Of a stretch of 50,884 nt of DNA, positions 17,817-27,021 are shown piece by piece; positions within the stretch are counted from its first letter, which is position 1; every line of letters starts with the position of its first letter. The DNA is taken from the NCBI GenBank assembly GCA_900315705.1, contig ONAB01000002.1, positions 1 through 50,884 on the forward strand, written 5' to 3'. A program made the translations under genes and the position numbers. The notes below the pieces were generated by a model, which searched no databases, was not told the DNA's origin, and worked only from the letters and a program-made list of their open reading frames with translations. Source of the DNA: an uncultured Bacteroidales bacterium. GTDB lineage: Bacteria > Bacteroidota > Bacteroidia > Bacteroidales > WCHB1-69.

Positions 17817-18914
17817 TTAGAGAGTTTGAACCTTGAGGTTAATGATCTGGTTAGGATTGTTCGGGTCGTTGGTGATAACCTCAATCGTTCCATTTTGCAC
17901 GCCAGGACGATTGCTGGACTTGTAAACCACCTTGATAGTGGCGGAAGCACCAGAAGGAATCTCTGTTGTCGAAGGATAGGCCTTGAACGATACAGAAGAG
18001 GATTCAATCTTACGAATCAGCAACGGATTCTTGCCCGTATTTGTAATGACGAATTCTTTCTCCATTGTGCTGTTCTTCTGGATCTGACCGAAATCAAGTT
18101 GAGTCTCTGCATAAACAGAAATCGGGGCCTTCTTCAACTGTTTTGCGGTGAGTTTGGAGAAGTCCTCCTTGATGTTAACTGCATAATGCAGTTGTTTTTT
18201 GGGCTCTTGATTGTCGTTGGTCATATAGGTGACAGCATCCTTCATCTGGCCGAAAGCGGCGCGCTTGGAGGCATCGTATTTGATGACGATAAATCCCTCT
18301 TCGCCCGGCATCAGGTCACTGCCGAAACTGCGGTAAACTTCCGTGATGTAATCATTGTTGCTCTCCAGGACATAGTTGACCGGCTGGTCCCAGAAATTGC
18401 GCACCTTGAAAGTGTCAAGCACAGACTCCGTGTTCAACAGGTTGTGGGTCACAGAAGGCTCGAAGAAGCGCGCCATACCGGCAGTCTTGGTGTAGCCCGT
18501 GCGCTCAAACTCCGTGGGCGGGCGTTTAATGACTTCACCCTTGATGAAAATCATATGAGGGGGCGTCTTGCTGTCATCAAGGAATTGCGGTTCATTGGTG
18601 GTGACACGAATGTTCTTGTTGAAGTTGCCGGGACGATTGTAGGGATTATAAGTCGCCTCGATGTAACCCTGCGCGCCCGGGGCAATCTGTCCCTTCGTGT
18701 AATTGGCCGCAGTACATCCGCATCCGGGACGCACATTGGTCAGTTCCAAAGGCTCGTTGCCCACATTGGTGAAGACAAACTTGCCCGTAACCTTGCCACC
18801 CTCTTCGTGAATCTTGCCGAAATCGTAGGTGGTTTGTTCAAATTGAATCTTCGGTTGCGCATAACAGAAGACAAATGCGACAACCATCAAAACCGATAAA
18901 CTGAACTTTTTCAT
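17817..18914 (-). CDS. DUF1573 domain protein
   Basis: A 365-residue exported protein (signal MKKFSLSVLMVVAFVFCYA). It contains at least two DUF1573 (ASH-like, immunoglobulin-fold) domains: the first has YDFGKIHEEGGKV, FVFTNVGNEPLEL and the signature GCGCTAANY, the second starts at LDFGQIQKNSTMEKEFVITNTG. The family is widespread and of unknown function in Bacteroidota envelopes. The promoter lies inside the 3' end of mpl. Confidence 0.92.
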   Translation of the reverse strand: MKKFSLSVLMVVAFVFCYAQPKIQFEQTTYDFGKIHEEGGKVTGKFVFTNVGNEPLELTNVRPGCGCTAANYTKGQIAPGAQGYIEATYNPYNRPGNFNKNIRVTTNEPQFLDDSKTPPHMIFIKGEVIKRPPTEFERTGYTKTAGMARFFEPSVTHNLLNTESVLDTFKVRNFWDQPVNYVLESNNDYITEVYRSFGSDLMPGEEGFIVIKYDASKRAAFGQMKDAVTYMTNDNQEPKKQLHYAVNIKEDFSKLTAKQLKKAPISVYAETQLDFGQIQKNSTMEKEFVITNTGKNPLLIRKIESSSVSFKAYPSTTEIPSGASATIKVVYKSSNRPGVQNGTIEVITNDPNNPNQIINLKVQTL

Positions 18915-18967
18915 TGTGATTTGGTGTTTTTTTATGTTTTTGTTTTATTATTTTTTCCTTTTTGAAA

Positions 18968-20332
18968 TCAAGGGCGCAAAGATATAATTTTTTTACCCAA
19001 CTCGTTCACATCTATACCATTAAAATTTCCCGACGACATCATCAGCAAAACGGTATTGACTGCCTTCATATTCAAAAGTTTATTCTTCAACAAAGCGGAA
19101 TCGTCAAACACCGTCAAATCGGGGCGTCCGAACGCCTTCTCAATCATCTGGGCCGTGATGGGCGGAAGTTTTTTGAGCGCGATGGCTTCGGGCGAGAAAT
19201 AGACGATGGCCTCATCGGCATCGTCCATCGCACCAGCATATTGGGTAAGGAAAGCCTCGGTCAGGCTACTGAAGGTGTGCAGTTCCATACAGGCCACGAG
19301 ATGTTTGTCGGGGTACTGCTCGCGCACGGCGGCGATGGTCGCCTTGAGTTTGGAGGGCGAATGGGCAAAGTCTTTATATACAAGACTGTCAGCATTCTTG
19401 GCCACCAATTCAAGGCGTTTGGAAGCGCCTTTGAAAGATGCGATGGCCTTGTAGAAATCCTGTGAAGAGACTCCCACGGCGGCGCAGGCATAGCGGGCAG
19501 CGTTGAGGTTAGTGAGGTTGTGCTTGCCGAAGATATGCAGGGGCACATCCCCTTCGGGCGTCTCCAGATAGGTCACGCCATCCTGGATATGGTAAGGATG
19601 CACGCCATACGGTTGTTTGTGGGCAACCGTCACGCGCTCGCCCAAGGCACGCAGCACTTCGTCGTCCTCGCAATAGATAAACTTCCCGTTGTCGGGAATC
19701 ATATTGGCGAAAATCTCGAACTGCTCCACATAGATGTCGAATGTCGGGAACACATTGACGTGATCCCAGGCAATGCCGCTGACGATGCCGACGGTAGGCT
19801 GATAGACGTGGAACTTGGGGCGCCGGTCGATGGGCGAAGTCAGGTACTCATCGCCCTCGATGACCATAATGCGCGCCTCCTCGCTGAGTTTCACCATCAC
19901 TTCAAAGCCCTCCAGCTGCGCCCCGACCATATAGTCGCAGTCGATGTGGTTCTGCTGGAGCACGTGGATAATCATCGAGGTGATGGTGGTTTTGCCGTGG
20001 CTGCCGCCCACCACAATGCGCACCTTGTCTTTCGACTGTTCGTAGAGATATTCGGGGTAGGAGTAGATTTTCAGGCCCAGTTCTTTGGCCTTGACCAGCT
20101 CGGGGTTGTCGATGCGGGCGTGCATACCGAGGATGATGGCATCGAGGTCAGGGGTGATGCGTTCGGGGTGCCAGCCAATGCTGTCAGGCAGAATGCCATA
20201 CTTGGCGAGGCGCGATTTTGCAGGCTCGAAGATCTCGTCGTCAGAGCCGGTGACTTCATATCCTTTCAAACGGAGGGCGATGGCCAGGTTGTGCATAGCA
20301 CTGCCCCCAATGGCGATAAAATGTACTTTCAT
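18968..20332 (-). CDS. mpl: UDP-N-acetylmuramate:L-alanyl-gamma-D-glutamyl-meso-diaminopimelate ligase
   Basis: A 454-residue Mur-ligase family enzyme that reattaches the recycled murein tripeptide to UDP-MurNAc. Visible are the N-terminal Rossmann start KVHFIAIGGSAMHNLA, which is the Mpl/MurC type, the ATP loop VGGSHGKTTIT, VIEGDEYLTSP, GIAWDHVNVFP, and FAHSPSKLKA in the C-terminal domain. The start is set at the ATG at 20332 because a -7 box lies just upstream; the frame continues to 20596 but would run through that promoter and into mfd. Divergent from mfd. The last codons double as the DUF1573 promoter. Confidence 0.95.
   Translation of the reverse strand: MKVHFIAIGGSAMHNLAIALRLKGYEVTGSDDEIFEPAKSRLAKYGILPDSIGWHPERITPDLDAIILGMHARIDNPELVKAKELGLKIYSYPEYLYEQSKDKVRIVVGGSHGKTTITSMIIHVLQQNHIDCDYMVGAQLEGFEVMVKLSEEARIMVIEGDEYLTSPIDRRPKFHVYQPTVGIVSGIAWDHVNVFPTFDIYVEQFEIFANMIPDNGKFIYCEDDEVLRALGERVTVAHKQPYGVHPYHIQDGVTYLETPEGDVPLHIFGKHNLTNLNAARYACAAVGVSSQDFYKAIASFKGASKRLELVAKNADSLVYKDFAHSPSKLKATIAAVREQYPDKHLVACMELHTFSSLTEAFLTQYAGAMDDADEAIVYFSPEAIALKKLPPITAQMIEKAFGRPDLTVFDDSALLKNKLLNMKAVNTVLLMMSSGNFNGIDVNELGKKIISLRP
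18977..18984 (-). promoter_or_regulatory. -7 box of the DUF1573 gene, embedded in the end of mpl
   Basis: Minus strand TATCTTTG followed by CGCCC, 63 bp before the DUF1573 ATG. The same bases encode the last residues of Mpl (ISLRP). Confidence 0.7.
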
Positions 20333-20353
20333 AGCGGTTAATGATTTTGGGCG

Positions 20354-20361
20354 CAAAGATA
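20354..20361 (-). promoter_or_regulatory. -7 box for mpl
   Basis: Minus strand TATCTTTG followed by CGCCC, 22 bp upstream of the mpl ATG. Confidence 0.75.
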
Positions 20362-20395
20362 CAAAAAAGATAGCGTTTCCTATCCCTAAAAATCG

Positions 20396-20403
20396 TACTT
20401 TTG
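20396..20403 (+). promoter_or_regulatory. -7 box for mfd
   Basis: TACTTTTG followed by CGACC, 18 bp upstream of the mfd ATG at 20421. Confidence 0.75.
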
Positions 20404-20420
20404 CGACCTTATTTTTTGAT

Positions 20421-23400
20421 ATGACCATAGAAGATTTCCAATCGCGCTTCTGCACCAAGGAAGTGTCGAAAATCGTCCCGATACTGGACGCGGAAGGAGC
20501 CGCCAAGACCATACAACTCAATGGTTTGACGGGCTCCTCGTACGCATTGCTGGCCTCGCGTCTTGCAGAGAAGGCCACTGCCACGCAGCTTTTCATACTC
20601 TCCGACCGCGAGCGGGCCGCCTTTTTCTACAACGATCTGGAGAAGTTGCTCCACGACAAGGAGCTGCCGCTGCCCAGCAAGCGGGTGCACTACCTGCCCT
20701 CCTCCTACAAGCGTGCCCACTCCGCCGACGAGATCAACAACTCCAACGTGAAACTCCGCTCCGAAATCGTCAACAAGATCGCCAACCATCCCGAGATTCC
20801 CTACTGCATCGTCTCCTATCCCGAGGCCGTGGCCGAGAAAATCATCTCCAAGCAGTTTCTCTTCGACAACTCTTTCTCTATCGCCAAGGAGAGCGAAATC
20901 ACTGTTGACCGTTTCCTGGACCAACTTTACCAACTCGAGTATTTGCAGGAGGACTTTGTCTTCGAGCCCGGCCAGTTCGCCTGGCGCGGCAGCATCTTCG
21001 ACATCTTCTCCTATTCTGAAGAATATCCATACCGTATAGAGCTGGACGGCGACCGCGTGGAGTCCATCCGTTTCTTCAACCCCGAAACGCAACTCTCCCT
21101 GCACGAGGAGGATGTGGTCCACATAATGCCCAAAATCGTCTCCCACCAAATCGAGGAGAAGCGCATTTCCCTGCTGGAGTTCCTTCCCGCCAACACTCGC
21201 CTGTGGCTGGAGCACCCCAAAGACATCGGCTCACAAATCGCCGCCCTCTACAGAAAAGTGGAGGAAGAGTACGAAAACACTCCCGCCAACGACGACGCCC
21301 TCCGGGTGGAGGACCTTTTCATCCGCCGGCGCGACTTCGACAAGGAGGCGGTCAAACACACCCGATGTCTGGTGGAAGCGCCCGAGGAGAGCGGCACAGA
21401 CCTAGCCATCGACTTCCAAACCAAGCCCCAGAACCACTTCGGGCGCAGCTTCGACTACCTGCTGCTTGAGTGGATAGACAACGTGGAGCGAGGCATCCGC
21501 TCGATATTCCTTTCCGAAAACAAATCACAGTTGGAACGAATGGAGAAGGTGATGACCGACCTTGTGGCCAAGTACAACCGCCACAACCAGGCCTCGCTGA
21601 CGTTAGAGCAGCTCTACACCCCCATTTTAGGCATCCTGCACGAAGGGTTCCGCGACGAGGAACGGAAGTGGGCGCTCTACACCGACCACCAGTTCTTCGA
21701 GAAAAACGAGCGTGTGGTCATCCGCGACCGCTACAAGAAGAGCGAGGCCTTCACGCTAAAGGAGATCTATGACCTGCAGCCCGGCGACTATGTGGTGCAC
21801 ATCGACCACGGCGTCGGCATCTACAAAGGGCTGGTCAAGACACAAGTGGACGGCAAGGTACAGGAGGCCATCCGGCTGATGTACAAGGACGGCGCCATCC
21901 TCGATATGAGCATCCACTCACTCTACAAGATCAGCAAGTATGTGGGCAAAGAGGGCACGCCCCCCACCCTGCACCGCATCGGCTCCGGCACGTGGGACAA
22001 GTTCAAGGAGCGCACCAAAAAGCGTGTCAAGGAGCTGGCCATAGACCTCATCAAGCTTTACTCGCAGCGCAAGGCCCGCAAGGGCTTCGCCTTCTCCGCC
22101 GACAACTTTATGCAGGCCGAGCTGGAGGCCTCTTTCATTTACGAGGACACCCCCGACCAGGTGAAAACGCTCGCCGACGTGAAGGGCGATATGGAGAGCG
22201 AGCACCCAATGGACCGCCTCATCTGCGGCGACGTGGGGTTCGGCAAGACGGAAATCGCCATCCGCGCCGCCTTCAAGGCTGTTTGCGACAACAAGCAGGT
22301 GGCCGTGCTCGTGCCCACCACCGTGTTGGCGCTGCAGCACTACACCACCTTCACGGACCGTCTGGGCGAGATGCCCTGCACGGTCGAATATGTGAACCGT
22401 TTCAAAACCGCCAAACAGATCCGTGAAATCCTGAAGCGCCTGGAGGAAGGGCGCGTTGACATCCTCATCGGCACGCACCGGCTGCTGAGCAAGGATGTGC
22501 ATTTCAAGGACCTCGGGCTCCTGATCATCGACGAGGAGCAGAAGTTCGGCGTGGCTGCCAAGGAGAAACTCCGCGAGCTGCGCGTCAGTGTGGACACGCT
22601 GACGATGTCGGCCACGCCCATCCCGCGCACCCTGCAGTTCTCGCTGATGGGGGCGCGCGACATCTCCGTCATCACCACCCCACCCCCCAACCGCCAGCCT
22701 ATCCAGACGGAAGTGCACGTCTTCGACGAGGAGATTCTGCGCGAGGCCGTGCAACGCGAGCTCAACCGGGGCGGACAGGTGTTCGTCGTGCACAACAAGA
22801 TTCAGGACATCAAGGAACTGGCCGGCCTCATCCAGCGGCTCGTGCCGCAAGCGCGCATTGCCATCGGCCACGGCCAGATGGAGGGTGCCGAGCTGGAACG
22901 CATAATGACCGACTTCATCGACCACCAGACCGATGTGCTGGTCTCCACCACCATTGTCGAGTCTGGCCTTGACATCGTGAACGCCAACACAATGATCATC
23001 AACGACGCCCAGAACTTTGCGCTCAACGTGCTCCACCAGCTGCGCGGACGTGTGGGACGCAACAACCAGAAGGCCTACTGCTACCTCTTCACCAAGCCCT
23101 TCGATATGCTCAACGACCAAGCCCGCAAGCGGCTGCAGGCCATCGAGGACTTCTCCGACATCGGCAGCGGCATCCAGATCGCCCTGCGCGACCTCGACAT
23201 CCGCGGCGCCGGCAACATCCTCGGCGCCGACCAAAGCGGATTCATCAATGAGATCGGCTACGAAATGTACCAGAAAATCCTCTCCGAGGCCATCCAGGAG
23301 ATGCAGTATGCCGACTACGAGGAGGTGGAGATGGCCGACAACTCCGGCATTCTCAGCCGCGAGTGCCTGTTCGAGACCGACATCGAGGCCCTCTTCCCCG

Positions 23401-23831
23401 CCGACTACATCAGCAGCGTCAGCGAGCGGATGAGCCTCTACAAAGAGCTGCAGGCCATCCGCGACCTGGACAAGCTCGAGGCCTTCCGCAAAAAGGTCAC
23501 CGACATCTTCGGCCCTATGCCCAAGGAGGCGTTGGAACTGATGCAGACCATTCCGCTGCGTCTGACCGCCGCCCAACTCCATTTCGAGAAAATCCTGCTC
23601 AAGAAGAACACCCTCACCGGCTACTTCCTCGGCAACTCCAGTTCCAAATACTTCCAGTCAGACGCCTTCGGCTCGGTTTTGGGCTTTATGCAGTACAACC
23701 ACCCGACCACCCAACTCAAGGAGGTAAACCACAAGCTGATGCTCTCCATACACCACGTGCCCACCATCAAGGCCGCCCTGCACTGGCTGCAGAAGATGGA
23801 GGCGTTTTGCAATAAGGGACAGGAATCTTAA
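20421..23831 (+). CDS. mfd: Transcription-repair coupling factor
   Basis: A 1136-residue DNA translocase that removes stalled RNA polymerase and recruits UvrA. The order is the UvrB-like N-terminal module (PGQFAWRGSIFDIFS), the RNAP-interacting domain with GDYVVHIDHGVGIYKGL near 455, helicase domain 1 with Walker A GDVGFGKTE near 604 and the DEEQ box near 703, LTMSATPIPRTLQ, then helicase domain 2 (STTIVESGLDI, LHQLRGRVGR, YLF), and the C-terminal TRCF domain. Length is typical. The start is the ATG at 20421, right after the promoter; the frame open upstream from 20085 overlaps mpl and is not used. Several ATA-ATG and ACA-ATG codon pairs illustrate CATG avoidance. Confidence 0.97.
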   Translation: MTIEDFQSRFCTKEVSKIVPILDAEGAAKTIQLNGLTGSSYALLASRLAEKATATQLFILSDRERAAFFYNDLEKLLHDKELPLPSKRVHYLPSSYKRAHSADEINNSNVKLRSEIVNKIANHPEIPYCIVSYPEAVAEKIISKQFLFDNSFSIAKESEITVDRFLDQLYQLEYLQEDFVFEPGQFAWRGSIFDIFSYSEEYPYRIELDGDRVESIRFFNPETQLSLHEEDVVHIMPKIVSHQIEEKRISLLEFLPANTRLWLEHPKDIGSQIAALYRKVEEEYENTPANDDALRVEDLFIRRRDFDKEAVKHTRCLVEAPEESGTDLAIDFQTKPQNHFGRSFDYLLLEWIDNVERGIRSIFLSENKSQLERMEKVMTDLVAKYNRHNQASLTLEQLYTPILGILHEGFRDEERKWALYTDHQFFEKNERVVIRDRYKKSEAFTLKEIYDLQPGDYVVHIDHGVGIYKGLVKTQVDGKVQEAIRLMYKDGAILDMSIHSLYKISKYVGKEGTPPTLHRIGSGTWDKFKERTKKRVKELAIDLIKLYSQRKARKGFAFSADNFMQAELEASFIYEDTPDQVKTLADVKGDMESEHPMDRLICGDVGFGKTEIAIRAAFKAVCDNKQVAVLVPTTVLALQHYTTFTDRLGEMPCTVEYVNRFKTAKQIREILKRLEEGRVDILIGTHRLLSKDVHFKDLGLLIIDEEQKFGVAAKEKLRELRVSVDTLTMSATPIPRTLQFSLMGARDISVITTPPPNRQPIQTEVHVFDEEILREAVQRELNRGGQVFVVHNKIQDIKELAGLIQRLVPQARIAIGHGQMEGAELERIMTDFIDHQTDVLVSTTIVESGLDIVNANTMIINDAQNFALNVLHQLRGRVGRNNQKAYCYLFTKPFDMLNDQARKRLQAIEDFSDIGSGIQIALRDLDIRGAGNILGADQSGFINEIGYEMYQKILSEAIQEMQYADYEEVEMADNSGILSRECLFETDIEALFPADYISSVSERMSLYKELQAIRDLDKLEAFRKKVTDIFGPMPKEALELMQTIPLRLTAAQLHFEKILLKKNTLTGYFLGNSSSKYFQSDAFGSVLGFMQYNHPTTQLKEVNHKLMLSIHHVPTIKAALHWLQKMEAFCNKGQES

Positions 23832-23848
23832 CAACTGACAAAAAAATG

Positions 23849-23856
23849 TATATTTG
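23849..23856 (+). promoter_or_regulatory. -7 box for the threonine-synthase-like gene
   Basis: TATATTTG followed by CACGC, 38 bp upstream of the ATG. Confidence 0.7.
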
Positions 23857-23894
23857 CACGCTTTTTTTCAAGATAATAACAAAAACACATCTAT

Positions 23895-25124
23895 ATGAAT
23901 AACAAATACAAACTCGTCTGTACAAAATGCGGGGAAGTCATCCCCGACTTCGCCACTTGGTTTAAGATGAATCAGGAGTGTTCCTGCGGCTGCAAACGCG
24001 CCGATGTCGTGTATAGCGCCGATTATCATAAAATCACGGAGCTCACCAAGCCCGAGCACAAGCCGGCCAACTTCTACCATTATTTCGACTTCCTGCCGGT
24101 GATGGACCCGAAAAACATCGTCTCCTTCGGCGAGGGAGCCATCCCGATTGAGGAGTGGGATTTCCTGGAAAAATTGGCGAAAGAGAAATACGGCATCGAC
24201 TGCCAAGTGATGGTCTATCGCAACGACCTGAACGGCGGCAGCAACACCTTCAAGGACATTGCCGCCTCGCTGGCCGCCTCGATTTTCAAGGAGAACGGTG
24301 TGAAGGAGTTCTGCGTGGCCTCCACCGGCAACACTGCCACCGCATACGCCCGCTATTTGGCAGAAGCCGGCATCAAGTTCACGGTCTTTATGCCCTCCGA
24401 CGCTTGTGAAGACACCGTGAAGGCCATCAAATCCTACGGCCAGACGGTAGTGGTGTGCGACGGCAACTACGGCTTCGCCAAGAAAGAGGCCAACGACTTC
24501 CACGAGAAGAACCACGTGCTCATCTCCACCGGCAACATCGACCCCATCCGTGTGGAAGCCAAGAAGACGATGGTGTTCGAGTACCTGCGACAGTTGGGCA
24601 AAATGCCCGACGTGTATGTGCAAGCCGTCGCAGGCGGTACAGGCCCCATCGCCCTCGACAAGGGTATCCGCGATTTGCAGACCACCTTCCCGGAGACCAA
24701 GCTGCCCCGTATGCTGCTCATCCAGCAGGACACCTGCGACCCGATGGTGCAGGCCTGGAACAAGGCCGTCAAGGCCGGTTTTCCGGAAGGTTACGAGAAG
24801 GACTACCCCATCATCGCTGATCCCAAGACCTTTGTGTCCATCCTCACGGCCGGCAACCCGGGAATGTACCCCATCGTGGCGCCCATCGTGCGCAAGAGCG
24901 GCGGCACCTTCCTGCAGGTCAAGGAGAACGAACTGGCCAAGTACGGCAAGATTGTGAAGGACGAGCGCGGCATCTACTTAGGACCCGCCTCCATCGTCTG
25001 CTTCGCCGGCTTCTACAAAGCCCTGGAAGAGGGACAGATCCGCAACGGCGAGACCGTCCTCCTCAACACAGGAGAAGGCGCCGCAAGGGCCAGCTTCTTC
25101 AAGAAGATGATTGACGAGGCATAA
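23895..25124 (+). CDS. Threonine synthase-like PLP enzyme with N-terminal zinc ribbon
   Basis: A 409-residue fold-type II PLP enzyme. The first 35 residues hold a zinc-ribbon pair, CTKCGE and CSCGC. The PLP lysine is in GGSNTFKDIAASLA (compare TGSFKDR in threonine synthases), the phosphate cup is AGGTGPIAL, and STGNTATAYARYLAEAG is the substrate Ser/Thr loop. This fits threonine synthase (O-phosphohomoserine to threonine) of the zinc-ribbon subtype, or the related cysteate synthase; the unusual N-G-G-S-N before the lysine advises caution. It is followed 6 bp later by an unrelated membrane-protein gene. Confidence 0.75.
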   Translation: MNNKYKLVCTKCGEVIPDFATWFKMNQECSCGCKRADVVYSADYHKITELTKPEHKPANFYHYFDFLPVMDPKNIVSFGEGAIPIEEWDFLEKLAKEKYGIDCQVMVYRNDLNGGSNTFKDIAASLAASIFKENGVKEFCVASTGNTATAYARYLAEAGIKFTVFMPSDACEDTVKAIKSYGQTVVVCDGNYGFAKKEANDFHEKNHVLISTGNIDPIRVEAKKTMVFEYLRQLGKMPDVYVQAVAGGTGPIALDKGIRDLQTTFPETKLPRMLLIQQDTCDPMVQAWNKAVKAGFPEGYEKDYPIIADPKTFVSILTAGNPGMYPIVAPIVRKSGGTFLQVKENELAKYGKIVKDERGIYLGPASIVCFAGFYKALEEGQIRNGETVLLNTGEGAARASFFKKMIDEA

Positions 25125-25130
25125 GGACAA

Positions 25131-26123
25131 ATGACTACGGAACATAAATCCGCTGAAATTCACGGCGCATTCAAGGTGCTGTTGTGGTTTCTCGGCGCCA
25201 CGGCTGTGCTGTATGTTCCGCTTTCCTCCTTTTTTCTCCTTTTCTTTGCCAGCGAGCTCCCTGGTTCCTGGCTGTTTTTGAGTGCTGCACTTTTTTCCTG
25301 CCTACTACCTCCCGTCATCGCGTTGATGGCGTTTCTTTCGTTGCGCCGCAGACGCGGCAACACCATTTTCCTTCTGCACATATACATCATATTGATGACC
25401 GTTGGCCCAGCATTGCTGACATCAACGGTCTATCCTATATGGAAGGTAATTATCTGTCTTCTTGTTTGGGCACTTTGTATGTTGTATATCACCTATTCCA
25501 AGCAAGTTAAGCTTACTTTTCCACTGAAGGAGCGTAAGGTGCCCATCTGGTTGGTATTCCTATTATATGGATTGCTATTTCTTTACACGCTTTTCTGCCA
25601 CCGTGTCGTAACGTGCATTTCGGAGGGCCAACCGTTCCCGGAAATCTTTTATGACGAATTTGATATTGCCATAGATCCGAGTACGCTTGGAGCGGATGAA
25701 CTCACAGACGGACTGATTCGAGTCAAGAAACCGGCCGGACTGAAATGCGGTTATGAGGATACAGGAGACGACCTTTTCATAATAATCTTCAATGATGACT
25801 GCGAATATTATATCAAGTCCGATGTTGGAAACAGCGGAGCGAATATTATCAGTGAGGAACCTTTTGAGGAGTTGGTTGACAGGAAATATGCTCAATTCCC
25901 GAAGGAGCTGATGTCGAACGGCAGCTTCGGAATAGAGGGAGAACCGAATATCCAGGCATCCCGCAAATGCTGGATTTACCATACAAAGCCGTATATCACT
26001 ATGGTTGATGTGGTATTGCTCCGCGACTGGCGCACCAAGAAATATTGCCTCATATACGGCAAATACGAGGAGGGCACCGGCAGCCACACAACGGAGATTG
26101 CGGAATCGGTGCGGTTTCAATGA
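25131..26123 (+). CDS. Membrane protein of unknown function
   Basis: A 330-residue protein. The first 165 residues hold about five hydrophobic helices (for example LLWFLGATAVLYVPLSSFF and IPVWLVFLLYGLLFLY-like segments); the remaining 165 residues are a soluble domain with many acidic residues (DDLFIIIFNDDCEYYIKSD) and strands. I recognise no family. Base composition is visibly more AT-rich than the neighbouring genes, which may mean recent acquisition. It starts 6 bp after the threonine-synthase-like gene, so it may be expressed from that promoter. Confidence 0.75.
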   Translation: MTTEHKSAEIHGAFKVLLWFLGATAVLYVPLSSFFLLFFASELPGSWLFLSAALFSCLLPPVIALMAFLSLRRRRGNTIFLLHIYIILMTVGPALLTSTVYPIWKVIICLLVWALCMLYITYSKQVKLTFPLKERKVPIWLVFLLYGLLFLYTLFCHRVVTCISEGQPFPEIFYDEFDIAIDPSTLGADELTDGLIRVKKPAGLKCGYEDTGDDLFIIIFNDDCEYYIKSDVGNSGANIISEEPFEELVDRKYAQFPKELMSNGSFGIEGEPNIQASRKCWIYHTKPYITMVDVVLLRDWRTKKYCLIYGKYEEGTGSHTTEIAESVRFQ

Positions 26124-26143
26124 CAGTGTCCGCAAACTTTTTG

Positions 26144-26151
26144 TATTTTTG
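26144..26151 (+). promoter_or_regulatory. -7 box for the SDR gene
   Basis: TATTTTTG followed by CGGC, 21 bp upstream of the ATG at 26172. Confidence 0.72.
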
Positions 26152-26171
26152 CGGCTTAAAATTTGCCAACA

Positions 26172-26972
26172 ATGAATGACTATACCAACCAAGTAGTTTG
26201 GATCACGGGCACCTCCTCCGGAATGGGCAAGGAGGTGGCCTTCCGCTTTGCCGAGGCGGGTGCGCGGCTGATTCTCACAGCCTTGGAGCCGGACCTTTTG
26301 GAGCAGGTGCGCGAAGAGTGCCTGCGTCGGGGCGCCAAGGCCGTGACCTGCCTGCCCTTCGACCTGTCGCAGACCGAATCGCTGCCACAACTCGCGCAGG
26401 ATGCGCTCAACGCCTACGGCCGCATCGACCTGTTCTACAACAACGCCGGCATCAGCCAGCGCGGCACCACCGTGGAAACCGATATGGCCGTCATCCGCAA
26501 GGTGATGGATATCGACTTCTACGCCCCTGTCATCCTCACCAAAGCCGTTTTGCCCAAGATGATTGAACAGGGCGGCGGTCAGTTGGCCGTGACCACCAGC
26601 ATCGCAGGGCTCTTCGGATTCCCGTTGCGCTGTGCCTATTCGTCGGCCAAGCACGCCCTCTACGGCTTCTTCGAAACCATCGCGGCGGAAAACCACAAGG
26701 ACAACATCCGGGTAACCATCCTCACACCGGGGCGCGTGCAGACCAACATCTCCGTCAACTCGTTAGAGAAAGACGGGCGGCAGCACGGCAAGATGGACGC
26801 GGGCCAGGCGGGCGGCATCACCGCCGAGAAGGCCTCCCGCATCATCTTCAAGGCCATCGCAAAAGAAAAGAGGGAGAAACTGGTGGGCAGCGGCGAACTC
26901 ATTATGGCCCACATCAAGCGCTTCTTCCCCGGTCTCTGCGCCAAGCTGGCCCGCAAAATCAAACCGATGTAA
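26172..26972 (+). CDS. Short-chain dehydrogenase/reductase (SDR)
   Basis: A 266-residue classical SDR. The cofactor loop is WITGTSSGMGKEVA, the NNAG motif is FYNNAGIS, the catalytic Ser is in TTSIAGLFG and the Tyr-Lys pair is in CAYSSAKHALYG. The C terminus has a hydrophobic, basic tail, as in the membrane-associated DHRS7B-like group. Substrate unknown. The ATG at 26172 is preferred over a TTG nine bases upstream because it is the only standard codon at the right distance from the promoter. Confidence 0.9.
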   Translation: MNDYTNQVVWITGTSSGMGKEVAFRFAEAGARLILTALEPDLLEQVREECLRRGAKAVTCLPFDLSQTESLPQLAQDALNAYGRIDLFYNNAGISQRGTTVETDMAVIRKVMDIDFYAPVILTKAVLPKMIEQGGGQLAVTTSIAGLFGFPLRCAYSSAKHALYGFFETIAAENHKDNIRVTILTPGRVQTNISVNSLEKDGRQHGKMDAGQAGGITAEKASRIIFKAIAKEKREKLVGSGELIMAHIKRFFPGLCAKLARKIKPM

Positions 26973-27021
26973 CCATAATCATTATTGTAAACATAACAAA
27001 CCACAAATACCTCAACGACAG

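Noticed and set aside
20085..20420. Upstream extension of the mfd frame
   Set aside because: It lies inside mpl on the other strand and upstream of the mfd promoter.
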